Positions 44,723 to 52,776 of a stretch of DNA of 64,000 bases are shown in pieces; position 1 is the first letter of the stretch; each line of letters begins with the position of its first letter. The notes beneath the pieces are model-generated. The model did not search any database, was not told the origin of the DNA, and saw only the letters and a list, made by a program, of their open reading frames with translations. Made by a program: the position numbers and the translations under genes. Source of the stretch: M3 sp964637445 (GTDB taxonomy: Bacteria; Bacteroidota; Bacteroidia; Bacteroidales; Muribaculaceae); contig CAZWWS010000001.1 of assembly GCA_964637445.1 (NCBI GenBank), positions 1 through 64,000 of the forward strand, written 5' to 3'.

Positions 44723-45952
44723 ATGAAAACAATCTCGCGAGTATTTATTGTCGCATTGTCTATCGCTGTTCTCAGTTGGTTTCTTCCGTGGTTATATTCG
44801 TTTATGTTGCCTGATGGTGGAAATGAACCATATTTGGCATATTCTCCGATTGCCGACAGATGGATCGTTTCAGAGACCAACGATGATAAACAGACAGAGA
44901 TATATGACCTTGCTGCCGATGGCATTTCGAAAGGCAATATTTATACAAAGAATCAAAGGGACTCGTTGCTGCCTCAGATGTTTTATACTCAGTTGCTCGC
45001 TCGCGAACAACTTGATGATACGATTTGTGGTATAGAGGTATCTCCACGAGTTTTCAAAACCACTTCATTTGTCTTTCAATCATCTCCAAGAGATATTAAT
45101 AAAGTTTTGGCTGAAGCTTATCCGATAATGGAGTCGCTTCCGGTCAGAATTGAATTGGAAGATCCTACCGATGTTATGCTTATTGATAGTGGCGTAAAAA
45201 TAGTAGATATGACTACCAATGAGGAGAAGCCTAAAAGTAGCGCAAGGTTTACAAAGATATTTGCTGATCGTGGTTTTGTATATCCGATGACTGATTTTAG
45301 TGCTAATATCACAGCTCGAAAAGCCTACGATGAGGGTTATTTGATGGTCGATGCCGAAGGTGCTGTTTATCATGTTAAGCAACAGGCCGGACGACCTTAT
45401 ATGAAGCGTATCGTTTTACCCGAAGGTGTAAAAGCAAAAAAGGTGTTTGTCATGGAGAATGTCGACCATCGCAATCTTGGTTTTATAATTGATACCGATA
45501 ATCATTTATATGTTTTAGCTGCAGGTTCTTATGACTTGACATTGTTGCCTGTTGATTTGTATAATCCACAAGCCGATAGGATTGTCGTGATGGGTAATGT
45601 GTTTAATTGGACTATTCGGATAACTAATGATAATGGCACTACGTGGTATGCAATTAATAATGCCGATTATCGTTTATTAGGTAAGTACTCTTATTCTTAT
45701 GACGAATCGTTGTTAGCTAAAATCGAAGGGTATATATTCCCATATAAACTATCCTTTACGTCTATGTCTGATTCACTCGCATATCCGCGTATTGAATCTG
45801 TCTCATGGTTGGCATTGGTTCTTAATTTGATATTAGCTGTTGTTATATTTGTAGTGATGCGGCGTCAACGTCGTAAGGCTCTTATTTCATCTGTAACTAC
45901 AATTGTATTTGGACTCTTCTCGTTTATACCAGTTATATTATTAAAAGATTAA
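44723..45952 (+). CDS. DUF4857-type membrane protein
   Basis: 409 residues. An N-terminal membrane segment (6-28), a large periplasmic domain of about 310 residues rich in beta strands (DIESxx-free; strands such as GYLMVDAEGAVYHVKQ and LGFIIDTDNHLYVLAAG look like beta-propeller blades) and two C-terminal membrane segments (about 355-377 and 385-405). From memory it fits DUF4857. It begins 3 bp after the permease gene and probably completes the ABC complex, reaching into the periplasm towards the barrel proteins; the role is inference. Confidence 0.75.
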   Translation: MKTISRVFIVALSIAVLSWFLPWLYSFMLPDGGNEPYLAYSPIADRWIVSETNDDKQTEIYDLAADGISKGNIYTKNQRDSLLPQMFYTQLLAREQLDDTICGIEVSPRVFKTTSFVFQSSPRDINKVLAEAYPIMESLPVRIELEDPTDVMLIDSGVKIVDMTTNEEKPKSSARFTKIFADRGFVYPMTDFSANITARKAYDEGYLMVDAEGAVYHVKQQAGRPYMKRIVLPEGVKAKKVFVMENVDHRNLGFIIDTDNHLYVLAAGSYDLTLLPVDLYNPQADRIVVMGNVFNWTIRITNDNGTTWYAINNADYRLLGKYSYSYDESLLAKIEGYIFPYKLSFTSMSDSLAYPRIESVSWLALVLNLILAVVIFVVMRRQRRKALISSVTTIVFGLFSFIPVILLKD

Positions 45953-45981
45953 TCATTTATCAACTAAAAATTTTTATCAAA

Positions 45982-46575
45982 ATGAAAAAGTCAATTAAAT
46001 TTTTTGCAGCGATAGCTGTTGTGGCTATGTCGCTTACATCTTGTGGCGGCTCAAGCAAACAAGAAGCTGCTACAACTGATTCGATTGCTGCTATCTCTGT
46101 AGATGAGGTGCTTGCCAACCCTGACTCATTGGTCGGACAAACCATCACTATCGAAGGCGTATGTTCTCACCTTTGCAAGCATGGCGGTAAGAAAGCTTTT
46201 GTGCTTGGCTCCGGTGATAGCCAACTCCTCCGTTGCGAGTCTACTCCCGAAATGGGTGGCGCTTTTAGCAAGGAAGCTATTCACAAACCTATTTCTGTGA
46301 CCGGAATCCTTCGTGAAGAGCGCATAGATGAAGCTGCGGTAAAGCGTATGGAAGAGCAATATGCCAATCAAGAAGCCGCAGTGGATGCTACCACTGAGGC
46401 AGCTGTGGGTTGCGATACCGAACGCCAAGCTCGCGGTCAAGCAGATATTACTACCATCGAAGAGCGTATGAGAGATTATCGTATTCGTATTGCTCAGCGA
46501 GATTCAATCGAAGGCAAACCCTATTTGTCGTTCTACTATCTTGAATCGAAATCTTACGAAATCCTCCCTGAATAA
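45982..46575 (+). CDS. OB-fold-like lipoprotein with a CSHLCKHGGKK motif
   Basis: 197 residues. Lipoprotein signal peptide with lipobox SLTSC-G (C21). After an acidic linker, residues 45-110 look like a small OB-fold (DSLVGQTITIEGVCSHLCKHGGKKAFV, quoted by position 53-79), with a CX3CX2H grouping (C..LCKHGG) that could bind a metal or haem. A similar grouping occurs in Bacteroidota DUF4920-like proteins. The C-terminal half is helical and charged. It follows the DUF4857 gene by 29 bp and may be the last gene of the cassette. Codons are more G+C-rich than in the cassette before it. Confidence 0.7.
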   Translation: MKKSIKFFAAIAVVAMSLTSCGGSSKQEAATTDSIAAISVDEVLANPDSLVGQTITIEGVCSHLCKHGGKKAFVLGSGDSQLLRCESTPEMGGAFSKEAIHKPISVTGILREERIDEAAVKRMEEQYANQEAAVDATTEAAVGCDTERQARGQADITTIEERMRDYRIRIAQRDSIEGKPYLSFYYLESKSYEILPE

Positions 46576-46597
46576 TTTCGTATAATTATCAATAGCA

Positions 46598-46631
46598 GTG
46601 CGCCCATCGATCGCGAGGTCGGTGGGCGCAC
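46598..46631. terminator. Hairpin between convergent genes
   Basis: GTGCGCCCA (46598-46606) pairs perfectly with TGGGCGCAC (46623-46631), 16-nt loop. T-runs are weak on both sides, but its place between two convergent genes suggests a bidirectional terminator. Confidence 0.55.
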
Positions 46632-46654
46632 ATTCTTCATGTATATTGCCAATT

Positions 46655-47863
46655 TTATTGCATCTGTATATAATCTTTTGCCAATCCCCCTTCACTCGTT
46701 TCTTTATAAAGTGACGGAAGATCGTGCCCGGTTTGTTTCATCACTTCCACCACTTTGTCAAACGAAACTCGATGTATCCCATCAGAAAATGCTGAGTAGG
46801 TATTGGCATCAAGGGCTCGTGCTGCAGCATAGGCATTTCGCTCAATACATGGTATCTGTACAAGGCCGCATACAGGATCGCATGTCATCCCAAGATGGTG
46901 TTCAAGTCCCATCTCGGCGGCATATTCTATTTGAGCCGGGCTACCTCCGAATAATTGGCTTGCCGCCGCAGATGCCATCGAACATGCAACTCCTACCTCA
47001 GCTTGACATCCGGCTTCTGCTCCTGATATCGATGCGTTGTGCTTTACTATATTACCCACTAATCCGGCAGTGGCGAGAGCTCGCAATATCCGTGTGTCTG
47101 AGAAGTCTCGACTCTGTTTTATGTGATATAATACAGCCGGAACCACTCCACAAGCTCCACAAGTAGGGGCGGTGACAATCTTTCCTCCGGAGGCATTCTC
47201 TTCTGCTACGGCAAGCGCGTAAGCAAACACTAATCCGCGTGAGCGCAGATTGTCGCGATAACCATTCGCTTTTATATAATAGTTTGTGGCTTTACGACGT
47301 AGATTTAGCGGACCGGGAAGTGCTCCTTCATGTTCAAGTCCGCGTTGCACAGCATCTCGCATCACCGACCATACTTCTGCTAAGTATTCCCAAATATCAT
47401 TGTCTTCACATTGCTCTACATATTCCCAATATGAGCGACCTGTTCGCTCGCACCACGACAATATTTCAGTCATCGTATTCATATCGTAGATGCTTGGGGA
47501 TTCACTACGATTTTCACCATCCTCAGCCAATGCGCCCCCGCCGACACTAAACACTATCCATTCATCTGTTGATTCTCCGTTTGATCCAATCGATCGAAAT
47601 GTCATGCCATTGGGGTGATATGGAAGAAATATGTGAGGCTGCCAATCTATAACGACTGGCGCATGTGGCTCAAGAGTGTCTATTATGGCTCGATCTGTCA
47701 TGTGGCCACGTCCGGTAGCGGCAAGACTTCCATATAGTGTGATATTGAAACTTTTGGCTTCGGGATGTCGAGCGAGAAATATCTCTGCCGCTTTGCGTGG
47801 CCCCATTGTGTGGCTACTTGATGGTCCTGTGCCGATTCTATATAATTCTTTTATGGTTTTCAT
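46655..47863 (-). CDS. sdaA: L-serine ammonia-lyase (serine dehydratase), iron-sulfur type
   Basis: 402 residues in one chain, with the small (beta) domain first (MKTIKELYRIGTGPSSSHTMGP) and the catalytic alpha domain after about residue 150. It deaminates L-serine to pyruvate and ammonia using an oxygen-sensitive [4Fe-4S] cluster. Conserved cysteines lie in TAPTCGACGVVPAVL, GAEAGCQAEVGVACSMA and MTCDPVCGLVQIPCIERN. Cytoplasmic. It is divergent from the glycosyltransferase gene, and its own promoter-like box at 47885-47892 is separate from the inverted-repeat element farther upstream. Confidence 0.95.
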   Translation of the reverse strand: MKTIKELYRIGTGPSSSHTMGPRKAAEIFLARHPEAKSFNITLYGSLAATGRGHMTDRAIIDTLEPHAPVVIDWQPHIFLPYHPNGMTFRSIGSNGESTDEWIVFSVGGGALAEDGENRSESPSIYDMNTMTEILSWCERTGRSYWEYVEQCEDNDIWEYLAEVWSVMRDAVQRGLEHEGALPGPLNLRRKATNYYIKANGYRDNLRSRGLVFAYALAVAEENASGGKIVTAPTCGACGVVPAVLYHIKQSRDFSDTRILRALATAGLVGNIVKHNASISGAEAGCQAEVGVACSMASAAASQLFGGSPAQIEYAAEMGLEHHLGMTCDPVCGLVQIPCIERNAYAAARALDANTYSAFSDGIHRVSFDKVVEVMKQTGHDLPSLYKETSEGGLAKDYIQMQ

Positions 47864-47884
47864 GTTTCTCTTGGTTTTACTCTA

Positions 47885-47916
47885 CAAACATAGCTCAATT
47901 TCCCCAATTAGACAAT
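47885..47916 (-). promoter_or_regulatory. Probable sdaA promoter
   Basis: On the minus strand ATTG (47913-47916), a 20-bp spacer, then TATGTTTG (47885-47892). Start near 47878, 15 nt before the ATG. Confidence 0.5.
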
Positions 47917-47940
47917 AGGTTACAAACATTACATTGAAAT

Positions 47941-47948
47941 TAATTTTG
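47941..47948 (+). promoter_or_regulatory. Plus-strand -7-like box left of the inverted repeat
   Basis: TAATTTTG on the plus strand, no -33 TTTG at 19-21 bp. If active it would start near 47955 and transcribe through the left repeat, which is followed by a T-run (47983-47988) and could then act as a weak attenuator. Confidence 0.3.
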
Positions 47949-47963
47949 TGTTGATAAGTGTGC

Positions 47964-47982
47964 ATCTCTTAGTAAGAGATAT
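47964..47982 (+). repeat. Left copy of a 19-bp inverted repeat
   Basis: ATCTCTTAGTAAGAGATAT. It is itself an 8+1+8 palindrome; its reverse complement occurs at 48127-48145. Because the centre base is G here and C there, the two copies are in opposite orientation. The flank TGT just outside is also shared. Confidence 0.75.
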
Positions 47983-48126
47983 TTTTTTGTATTGCAAAAT
48001 TAGCTAATTAATTGAAATTGAGACTATAGTTAAATAGATTTTTTATAAAAATGTTTAGCAAAAAATGATAAATGCCATACATTCATAAACATTAATGCGC
48101 TGATAATCAGATAAAACGTCGTATAG
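47983..48126. other. 144-bp segment between inverted repeats, candidate invertible promoter
   Basis: A+T-rich spacer bounded by the 19-bp inverted repeats. It holds one -7-like box, TAATTTTG at 47995-48002 on the minus strand, pointing away from the glycosyltransferase gene, and none on the plus strand. Inversion between the repeats would place the box at about 48107-48114 on the plus strand, about 44 nt upstream start site to ATG at 48165. This layout matches Bacteroidota promoter switches; no recombinase is in the window. Confidence 0.45.
47995..48002 (-). promoter_or_regulatory. Promoter-like -7 box inside the inverted-repeat segment
   Basis: TAATTTTG on the minus strand; predicted start near 47988. 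No TTTG at -33. In the present orientation it would read towards sdaA. Confidence 0.4.
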
Positions 48127-48145
48127 ATATCTCTTACTAAGAGAT
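48127..48145 (-). repeat. Right copy of the 19-bp inverted repeat
   Basis: ATATCTCTTACTAAGAGAT, the exact reverse complement of 47964-47982. The palindrome here extends to 10+1+10 (48127-48147). It ends 19 bp before the glycosyltransferase ATG. Confidence 0.75.
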
Positions 48146-48164
48146 ATACATAAAATTGGATTAA

Positions 48165-49103
48165 ATGAAAAAAGTAACAATTCTGATACCGGCTTATAAT
48201 GAAGAGCAGTCAATACCGGCTCTTTATGAGGCGTTGCATAAATTGATGGACTCCAATTCTGCTTACGATTGGGAAATACTCTTTGTCAATGATGGCAGTC
48301 GCGATGCTACGCTTGATGTAATCAAACGACTGCGAGTCAGCGATAAACGCATTAACTATGTGAATCTATCGCGCAATTTTGGCAAAGAGAATGCTATGCT
48401 TGCCGGATTTGATTATGCTAAGGGTGATTGTATGGTCATTATGGATGCTGATTTGCAGCATCCGCCAACAGTGATACCCGAAATGCTCCGCTATTGGGAA
48501 GAAGGGTATGAAGATGTATATGCACGTCGCAAAGAACGAGGCAAAGAATCTTTGTTGCGAAAAAAATTTACAATGGCGTATTACTCATTGCTACAGAAGT
48601 CTACACGAATTGACATCTTGCAAAATGTAGGTGATTTTCGATTGCTTGATCGTCGATGCATCAATGCTATCTGCCAATTGCGTGAAACGCAGCGATATAC
48701 CAAAGGATTATATTGTTGGATTGGTTATAAAAAGAAAGATGTTTTGTTTGAACAAGGAGATCGGACTCAAGGTGAATCGTCATTTAATTTCATGGGGTTG
48801 TTTAACCTTGCAATAGAGGGAATCACGAGTTTTACCACGGCTCCATTGCGTATGGCGACTTTCCTCGGCTTTTTAGTATCGATTATTGCATTTCTATACC
48901 TATGTTTTATCGTAATCAAAACAATATTTATCGGTGAGTCGGTACAAGGGTATCCGACATTGATGGTTGTGATGCTATTTCTTGGCGGAGTACAACTAAT
49001 CTCGCTCGGTATCATAGGGGAGTATGTAGGACGAATATTCAACGAGACCAAAAATCGTCCGGTTTATATAGCAGAATCATATAACGAAGAAAAAATAGTA
49101 TGA
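48165..49103 (+). CDS. GtrB-like family 2 glycosyltransferase (polyprenyl-phosphate sugar transferase)
   Basis: 312 residues. GT-A domain: TILIPAYNEEQSIPAL at the start, FVNDGSRDAT, and the metal-binding DAD at 94-96 in IMDADLQHPP. Two C-terminal membrane segments (about 228-255 and 265-292) follow, as in GtrB/DPM1-type enzymes that load a sugar from UDP/GDP-sugar onto polyprenyl phosphate at the inner membrane. The lipid-linked sugar is then used by a periplasmic-side transferase, probably the next gene, which overlaps it by four bases (ATGA). Surface-glycan decoration is the likely role. It stands behind the inverted-repeat element. Confidence 0.92.
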   Translation: MKKVTILIPAYNEEQSIPALYEALHKLMDSNSAYDWEILFVNDGSRDATLDVIKRLRVSDKRINYVNLSRNFGKENAMLAGFDYAKGDCMVIMDADLQHPPTVIPEMLRYWEEGYEDVYARRKERGKESLLRKKFTMAYYSLLQKSTRIDILQNVGDFRLLDRRCINAICQLRETQRYTKGLYCWIGYKKKDVLFEQGDRTQGESSFNFMGLFNLAIEGITSFTTAPLRMATFLGFLVSIIAFLYLCFIVIKTIFIGESVQGYPTLMVVMLFLGGVQLISLGIIGEYVGRIFNETKNRPVYIAESYNEEKIV

Positions 49104-50725
49104 ACACAAAGAATAAAATATCAAATATTTATATTACAAACAAAATCGAATGTATTTTTTTTGTTGTAATAGGTGTGCTGTTTTACGCTATTAATAGTTT
49201 GAGTGAAATAAGTTGGGATGATTACTATTATATGTTTATATGTGAAAATGAAAATTTTTTTGGAGACTATAATAGGGAATACGTGTATAATTTCTCGGAT
49301 GTAATAAAATCTCAAATTAATCATTGGAATTATGTTAATGGTCGATTTATTATTCATGTTATAGTACAAGTGTTTGTTTGCTTGTTTGGGCTTACCTCAT
49401 TTCAGATCTGTAATTCGGTAATGTTTGTTGTGCTGATGAAATATTTATGTAAACTTTGTATTGGTGAGCATCAGAGAGGTGATGTCAGATATTATATACT
49501 ACTCTTGACTATTATGTATGTGATGCTGGGATTTATGAATGTCGGTTTAGGCTATGTGACAAGTATTGCGTTTTCTGTTAATTACTTATGGCCATCAACA
49601 TTGTTCGTGTGTTATATATATAATTACTACAAATATAAAGATATTGAAAAGAATGTTACGTTAATTAAGCGTATAGTGTTATTTCTATTCGCAATTTTAA
49701 CAGGGGCAATGAACGAATCATTTTCAGTGGGTTTATCTGCGGCATTGTTTATATATTATCTGATTCATACCCACAGAACAAGGTTTAAGGGTATAGTCGC
49801 ATTATTGACGATTGGATTATGGATTGGAACTACCATATGCTGTGTAAATCCGGCTAATATTGGTCGTTTTATGGGAAGTAATGACTCTAATTTGATCCGA
49901 GAATTGTCTTTACGTATACTATGGTTGGGTTCTAATATTGAGTTATTAGTGCCGATCTTTAGTGTAATTATATTAATTATAATAACCAATATACGAAACA
50001 TGCAGTTGGTGAAAGAATTGAAAAATAAGTACATGGAATTAATAGTAGCGATTGTATGTACATTCTTATTTTTGGTGGCAATTGGTTTAAAAGGAAATAT
50101 GCAAATGTTTATCAGTTGTACACTATTGAGTATAATCTTAACCTACAAATTCTTGGAAAGAATTCTTGATAATCGTTTGAAAAAAAATGTGATAAAAATA
50201 TTAACGATATGCTTATGTGTGCATTATATTGTAGTTCTTGGATATTCCTATCGGCAAAATAATGATTATAATTCAAACATAAAAGAATATTTGTCTACTT
50301 TTGGAGTTATTGAATATGATTTACCGCAAGCACCACCAATAATAAGTTCGTACGGATTATGTTTTTCTGATTCTCGGAAGGATTTTATTTATTCAGGTCT
50401 TGAACTCGTGTATGGATATAAACCAAAGTTTATACCCAATCGAAGTATATTAGAAAATATTGAAAATGAAATTGCGTATGATGCTGGTTGGTGTTATGTA
50501 ATAGCGACTCCTGCAAACGTAAAATATGATTTTATAGTTAAAAATTTCACTCATAAAAATTGGATGTTGAAATTATGGAGTAGAGTATCAGAGTCTGCTA
50601 CATCCCAATTTGTTTTGGAATCATATGAGGTTGCATACAATAATAGGAAGTATACTATTGCTCTAAAGAATAACAATGCGTTTGACTATCACAAAATTTC
50701 CATTATTAAGAGAAAAGAAATTTGA
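49100..50725 (+). CDS. Multi-span membrane protein, DUF6056-like, probable lipid-linked-sugar transferase
   Basis: 541 residues with ten or more hydrophobic segments over residues 15-400, then a non-membrane C-terminal part of about 140 residues. An early luminal motif SWDDYYYMF resembles the acidic first-loop motif of GT-C glycosyltransferases and of DUF6056 proteins, as do NGRF and NESF. It would take the sugar from polyprenyl phosphate and attach it to an envelope glycan or protein. The gene is conspicuously A+T-rich (AAT, ATT, TTA, AAA codons dominate) against its neighbours, a sign of transfer or rapid exchange. It overlaps the GtrB-like gene by four bases and ends before a terminator. 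Confidence 0.8.
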   Translation: MNTKNKISNIYITNKIECIFFVVIGVLFYAINSLSEISWDDYYYMFICENENFFGDYNREYVYNFSDVIKSQINHWNYVNGRFIIHVIVQVFVCLFGLTSFQICNSVMFVVLMKYLCKLCIGEHQRGDVRYYILLLTIMYVMLGFMNVGLGYVTSIAFSVNYLWPSTLFVCYIYNYYKYKDIEKNVTLIKRIVLFLFAILTGAMNESFSVGLSAALFIYYLIHTHRTRFKGIVALLTIGLWIGTTICCVNPANIGRFMGSNDSNLIRELSLRILWLGSNIELLVPIFSVIILIIITNIRNMQLVKELKNKYMELIVAIVCTFLFLVAIGLKGNMQMFISCTLLSIILTYKFLERILDNRLKKNVIKILTICLCVHYIVVLGYSYRQNNDYNSNIKEYLSTFGVIEYDLPQAPPIISSYGLCFSDSRKDFIYSGLELVYGYKPKFIPNRSILENIENEIAYDAGWCYVIATPANVKYDFIVKNFTHKNWMLKLWSRVSESATSQFVLESYEVAYNNRKYTIALKNNNAFDYHKISIIKRKEI

Positions 50726-50751
50726 GAAATCAAAATGACAATCAAAATAGC

Positions 50752-50779
50752 AAAAGGTTGGCTGTGGCCGACCTTTTTT
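50752..50779 (+). terminator. Intrinsic terminator of the GtrB-like operon
   Basis: AAAAGGTTGGC (50752-50762) pairs with GCCGACCTTTT (50767-50777), one T-G wobble, loop TGTG, ending in a T6 run (50774-50779). It overlaps the -33 box of the next promoter. Confidence 0.88.
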
Positions 50780-50810
50780 GCTGTAATGTGGATGGAATTT
50801 ACTATCTTTG
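50777..50810 (+). promoter_or_regulatory. Promoter of the LptF/G-ribBA genes
   Basis: TTTG (50777-50780), 22-bp spacer (slightly long), TATCTTTG (50803-50810). Start near 50817, 19 nt before the ATG at 50836. The T-run of the preceding terminator supplies the -33 box. Confidence 0.6.
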
Positions 50811-50835
50811 CATTCAATTTGATTAATATATAAGA

Positions 50836-52773
50836 ATGATGTTGAAGATTAAGCGACTATATACGTTTATGTTACAGAGCTTTTTGCCTCTGTTTCTTAT
50901 GACGTTTTTTATATGTCTCTTCATCATTTTGATGCAATTTTTATGGCGATATATCGACGAATTGGTCGGTAAGGGGTTGGACGTGATTGTTATTGCCGAA
51001 TTGTTTTTTTATGCGGCATTGACTATGGTTCCAATGGCTCTTCCGTTGGCAATATTGCTTGCATCACTGATGACGTTTGGAAATCTCGGTGAGCGCTTTG
51101 AACTCACGGCAATGAAAGCTTCCGGGGTGTCGCTCTTGAGAACCATGCGTCCGTTGATAGTCCTAATGGTTTTAGTTGCAATTGGGGCATTCTTTTTTCA
51201 AAACAACGTGCTTCCATTGGCGCAAACGAAGATGTGGACGTTGTTGTATTCAATACGTCAAACATCACCAGAACTCGATATTCCCGAGGGTGTTTTCTAT
51301 GATCAGATTCCAGGATATAACCTGTATGTAACGCAGAAAGATCGTGAAACAGGAATGATGCACGATATGATGATCTATGATGTGTCGAAAGGCTTCGATA
51401 ATGCGAGCATCATACTTGCTGATTCCGGTAAGATGTCTTTTACTGAAGATAAGACTCATCTGTTTTTGCAACTTTGGAATGGTGAATCATTCGAAAACTT
51501 ACGAGAACAGACCGGTGCGCAGACAAACAAGAATGTGCCTTATCGTCGTGAATCATTCGACTCGAAGGAGGTTATGATTGCTTTTGATGCTAATTTCAAT
51601 CGTATGGACGATGATGCGATGCGTAATCAGTATGTAGGTAAAAATATTGAAGAGCTACAAGCTACAATCGACTCGGTCAATCTGCGTATCGATTCCGTCG
51701 GCTCGGCTTATGGCAAGATTCTGAAAGAAACGCCATATTTTGGTTTGCCCTATAATCTACATAAGTATCGCAATGGAGAGCACACCACCGAACGCAATCG
51801 AGAAATCGTGTTGGAAAGGCCTCTTGATGTCGACTCTGTTTTTGCCGGAGCAAGTGCCGGATATGCAAAGAGCTATTTGCAACAGGCTTTGTCTAAAGCG
51901 AAACGTACTCGTCAAGATTTTGAATACAAAAGCTATACGATGAAGGACGATCGCAAGACCATACGTCGTCATGCTATCGAATTGATGAAGAAGTTTACAC
52001 TTTCATTTGCTTGCATTATCTTTTTCTTCATTGGAGCTCCTCTTGGTGCAATCATCCGTAAAGGTGGACTTGGTATGCCACTTGTGATTTCGGTATTCCT
52101 ATTCATCTTTTATTATATCATTGACAATACCGGATATAAGATGGCGCGCGAAGGGCGCATAGAGGTATGGCAAGGTATGTGGCTGAGTTCTGCGGTTTTG
52201 CTCCCGATGGGCATTTTCTTTACTTATAAGGCCGTCAATGATTCTTCTGTATTTAATCGTGATGCTTATGTCAACTTCTTCCGCAAGCTTATCGGCAAAA
52301 ATGAGACTCGCCATCTTACTATGAAAGAGGTGGTGATGGATGAAGTGGAACTCCTGGAAGCTTACGAGATGCTCGCATCGTTAGATCAACATTGCACATC
52401 TTTTCTTAAACAATATGCAAAGCCTCAAAGCTATGTGACATATTGGCATAGTGGTTATGATCGTCGAGAGATTCATGCGTTATCGTCCGAATTAGAACGT
52501 GTGGTTGACTATCTATCCAATTCGCGCGATAAGATGGTGATAATAAAGTTGATGGATTTACCTATTTTACGTAGTTTGTGGCTCTATCACCCTACCAACT
52601 ATGGATGGATAGGTTATGTGGCAGCTGTGTTATTCCCGATTGGACTGCCACTATATTTGATGGGTTTGCGTAGCCAGCGCAAATTTAAGGATGAAATACG
52701 TTCTGTCGCAAATATTGTGAGAGAGCTTACAACATTATTGGAAAAGAACACGTTAGATAATAAAGAAGCATAA
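50836..52773 (+). CDS. LptF/LptG-family lipopolysaccharide export permease
   Basis: 645 residues. Three N-terminal membrane segments (about 10-35, 50-80, 98-120; GERFELTAMKASGVSLLR is the typical cytoplasmic loop), a periplasmic jellyroll-like domain to about residue 380, then three membrane segments (about 385-410, 415-435, 445-465): the YjgP/YjgQ fold that with LptB extracts lipopolysaccharide from the inner membrane. E. coli homologues are near 360 residues; this one has a longer periplasmic region and an extra C-terminal part of about 170 residues with another hydrophobic segment (about 595-615). The partner permease is not in the window. ribBA starts 3 bp downstream. Confidence 0.9.
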   Translation: MMLKIKRLYTFMLQSFLPLFLMTFFICLFIILMQFLWRYIDELVGKGLDVIVIAELFFYAALTMVPMALPLAILLASLMTFGNLGERFELTAMKASGVSLLRTMRPLIVLMVLVAIGAFFFQNNVLPLAQTKMWTLLYSIRQTSPELDIPEGVFYDQIPGYNLYVTQKDRETGMMHDMMIYDVSKGFDNASIILADSGKMSFTEDKTHLFLQLWNGESFENLREQTGAQTNKNVPYRRESFDSKEVMIAFDANFNRMDDDAMRNQYVGKNIEELQATIDSVNLRIDSVGSAYGKILKETPYFGLPYNLHKYRNGEHTTERNREIVLERPLDVDSVFAGASAGYAKSYLQQALSKAKRTRQDFEYKSYTMKDDRKTIRRHAIELMKKFTLSFACIIFFFIGAPLGAIIRKGGLGMPLVISVFLFIFYYIIDNTGYKMAREGRIEVWQGMWLSSAVLLPMGIFFTYKAVNDSSVFNRDAYVNFFRKLIGKNETRHLTMKEVVMDEVELLEAYEMLASLDQHCTSFLKQYAKPQSYVTYWHSGYDRREIHALSSELERVVDYLSNSRDKMVIIKLMDLPILRSLWLYHPTNYGWIGYVAAVLFPIGLPLYLMGLRSQRKFKDEIRSVANIVRELTTLLEKNTLDNKEA

Positions 52774-52776
52774 TAT

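Noticed and set aside
37587..45952. A polysaccharide utilisation locus
   Set aside because: There is a TonB receptor but no SusD-like protein, glycoside hydrolase, polysaccharide lyase or sulfatase.
46639..47166. A 175-codon plus-strand frame opposite sdaA
   Set aside because: Antisense shadow of the serine dehydratase gene.
47964..47990. Left inverted-repeat copy read as an intrinsic terminator on the plus strand
   Set aside because: The stem is A+T-rich and short once a workable loop is left, and the second copy has no T-run; the shared inverted repeat is the better description, though weak attenuation is not excluded.
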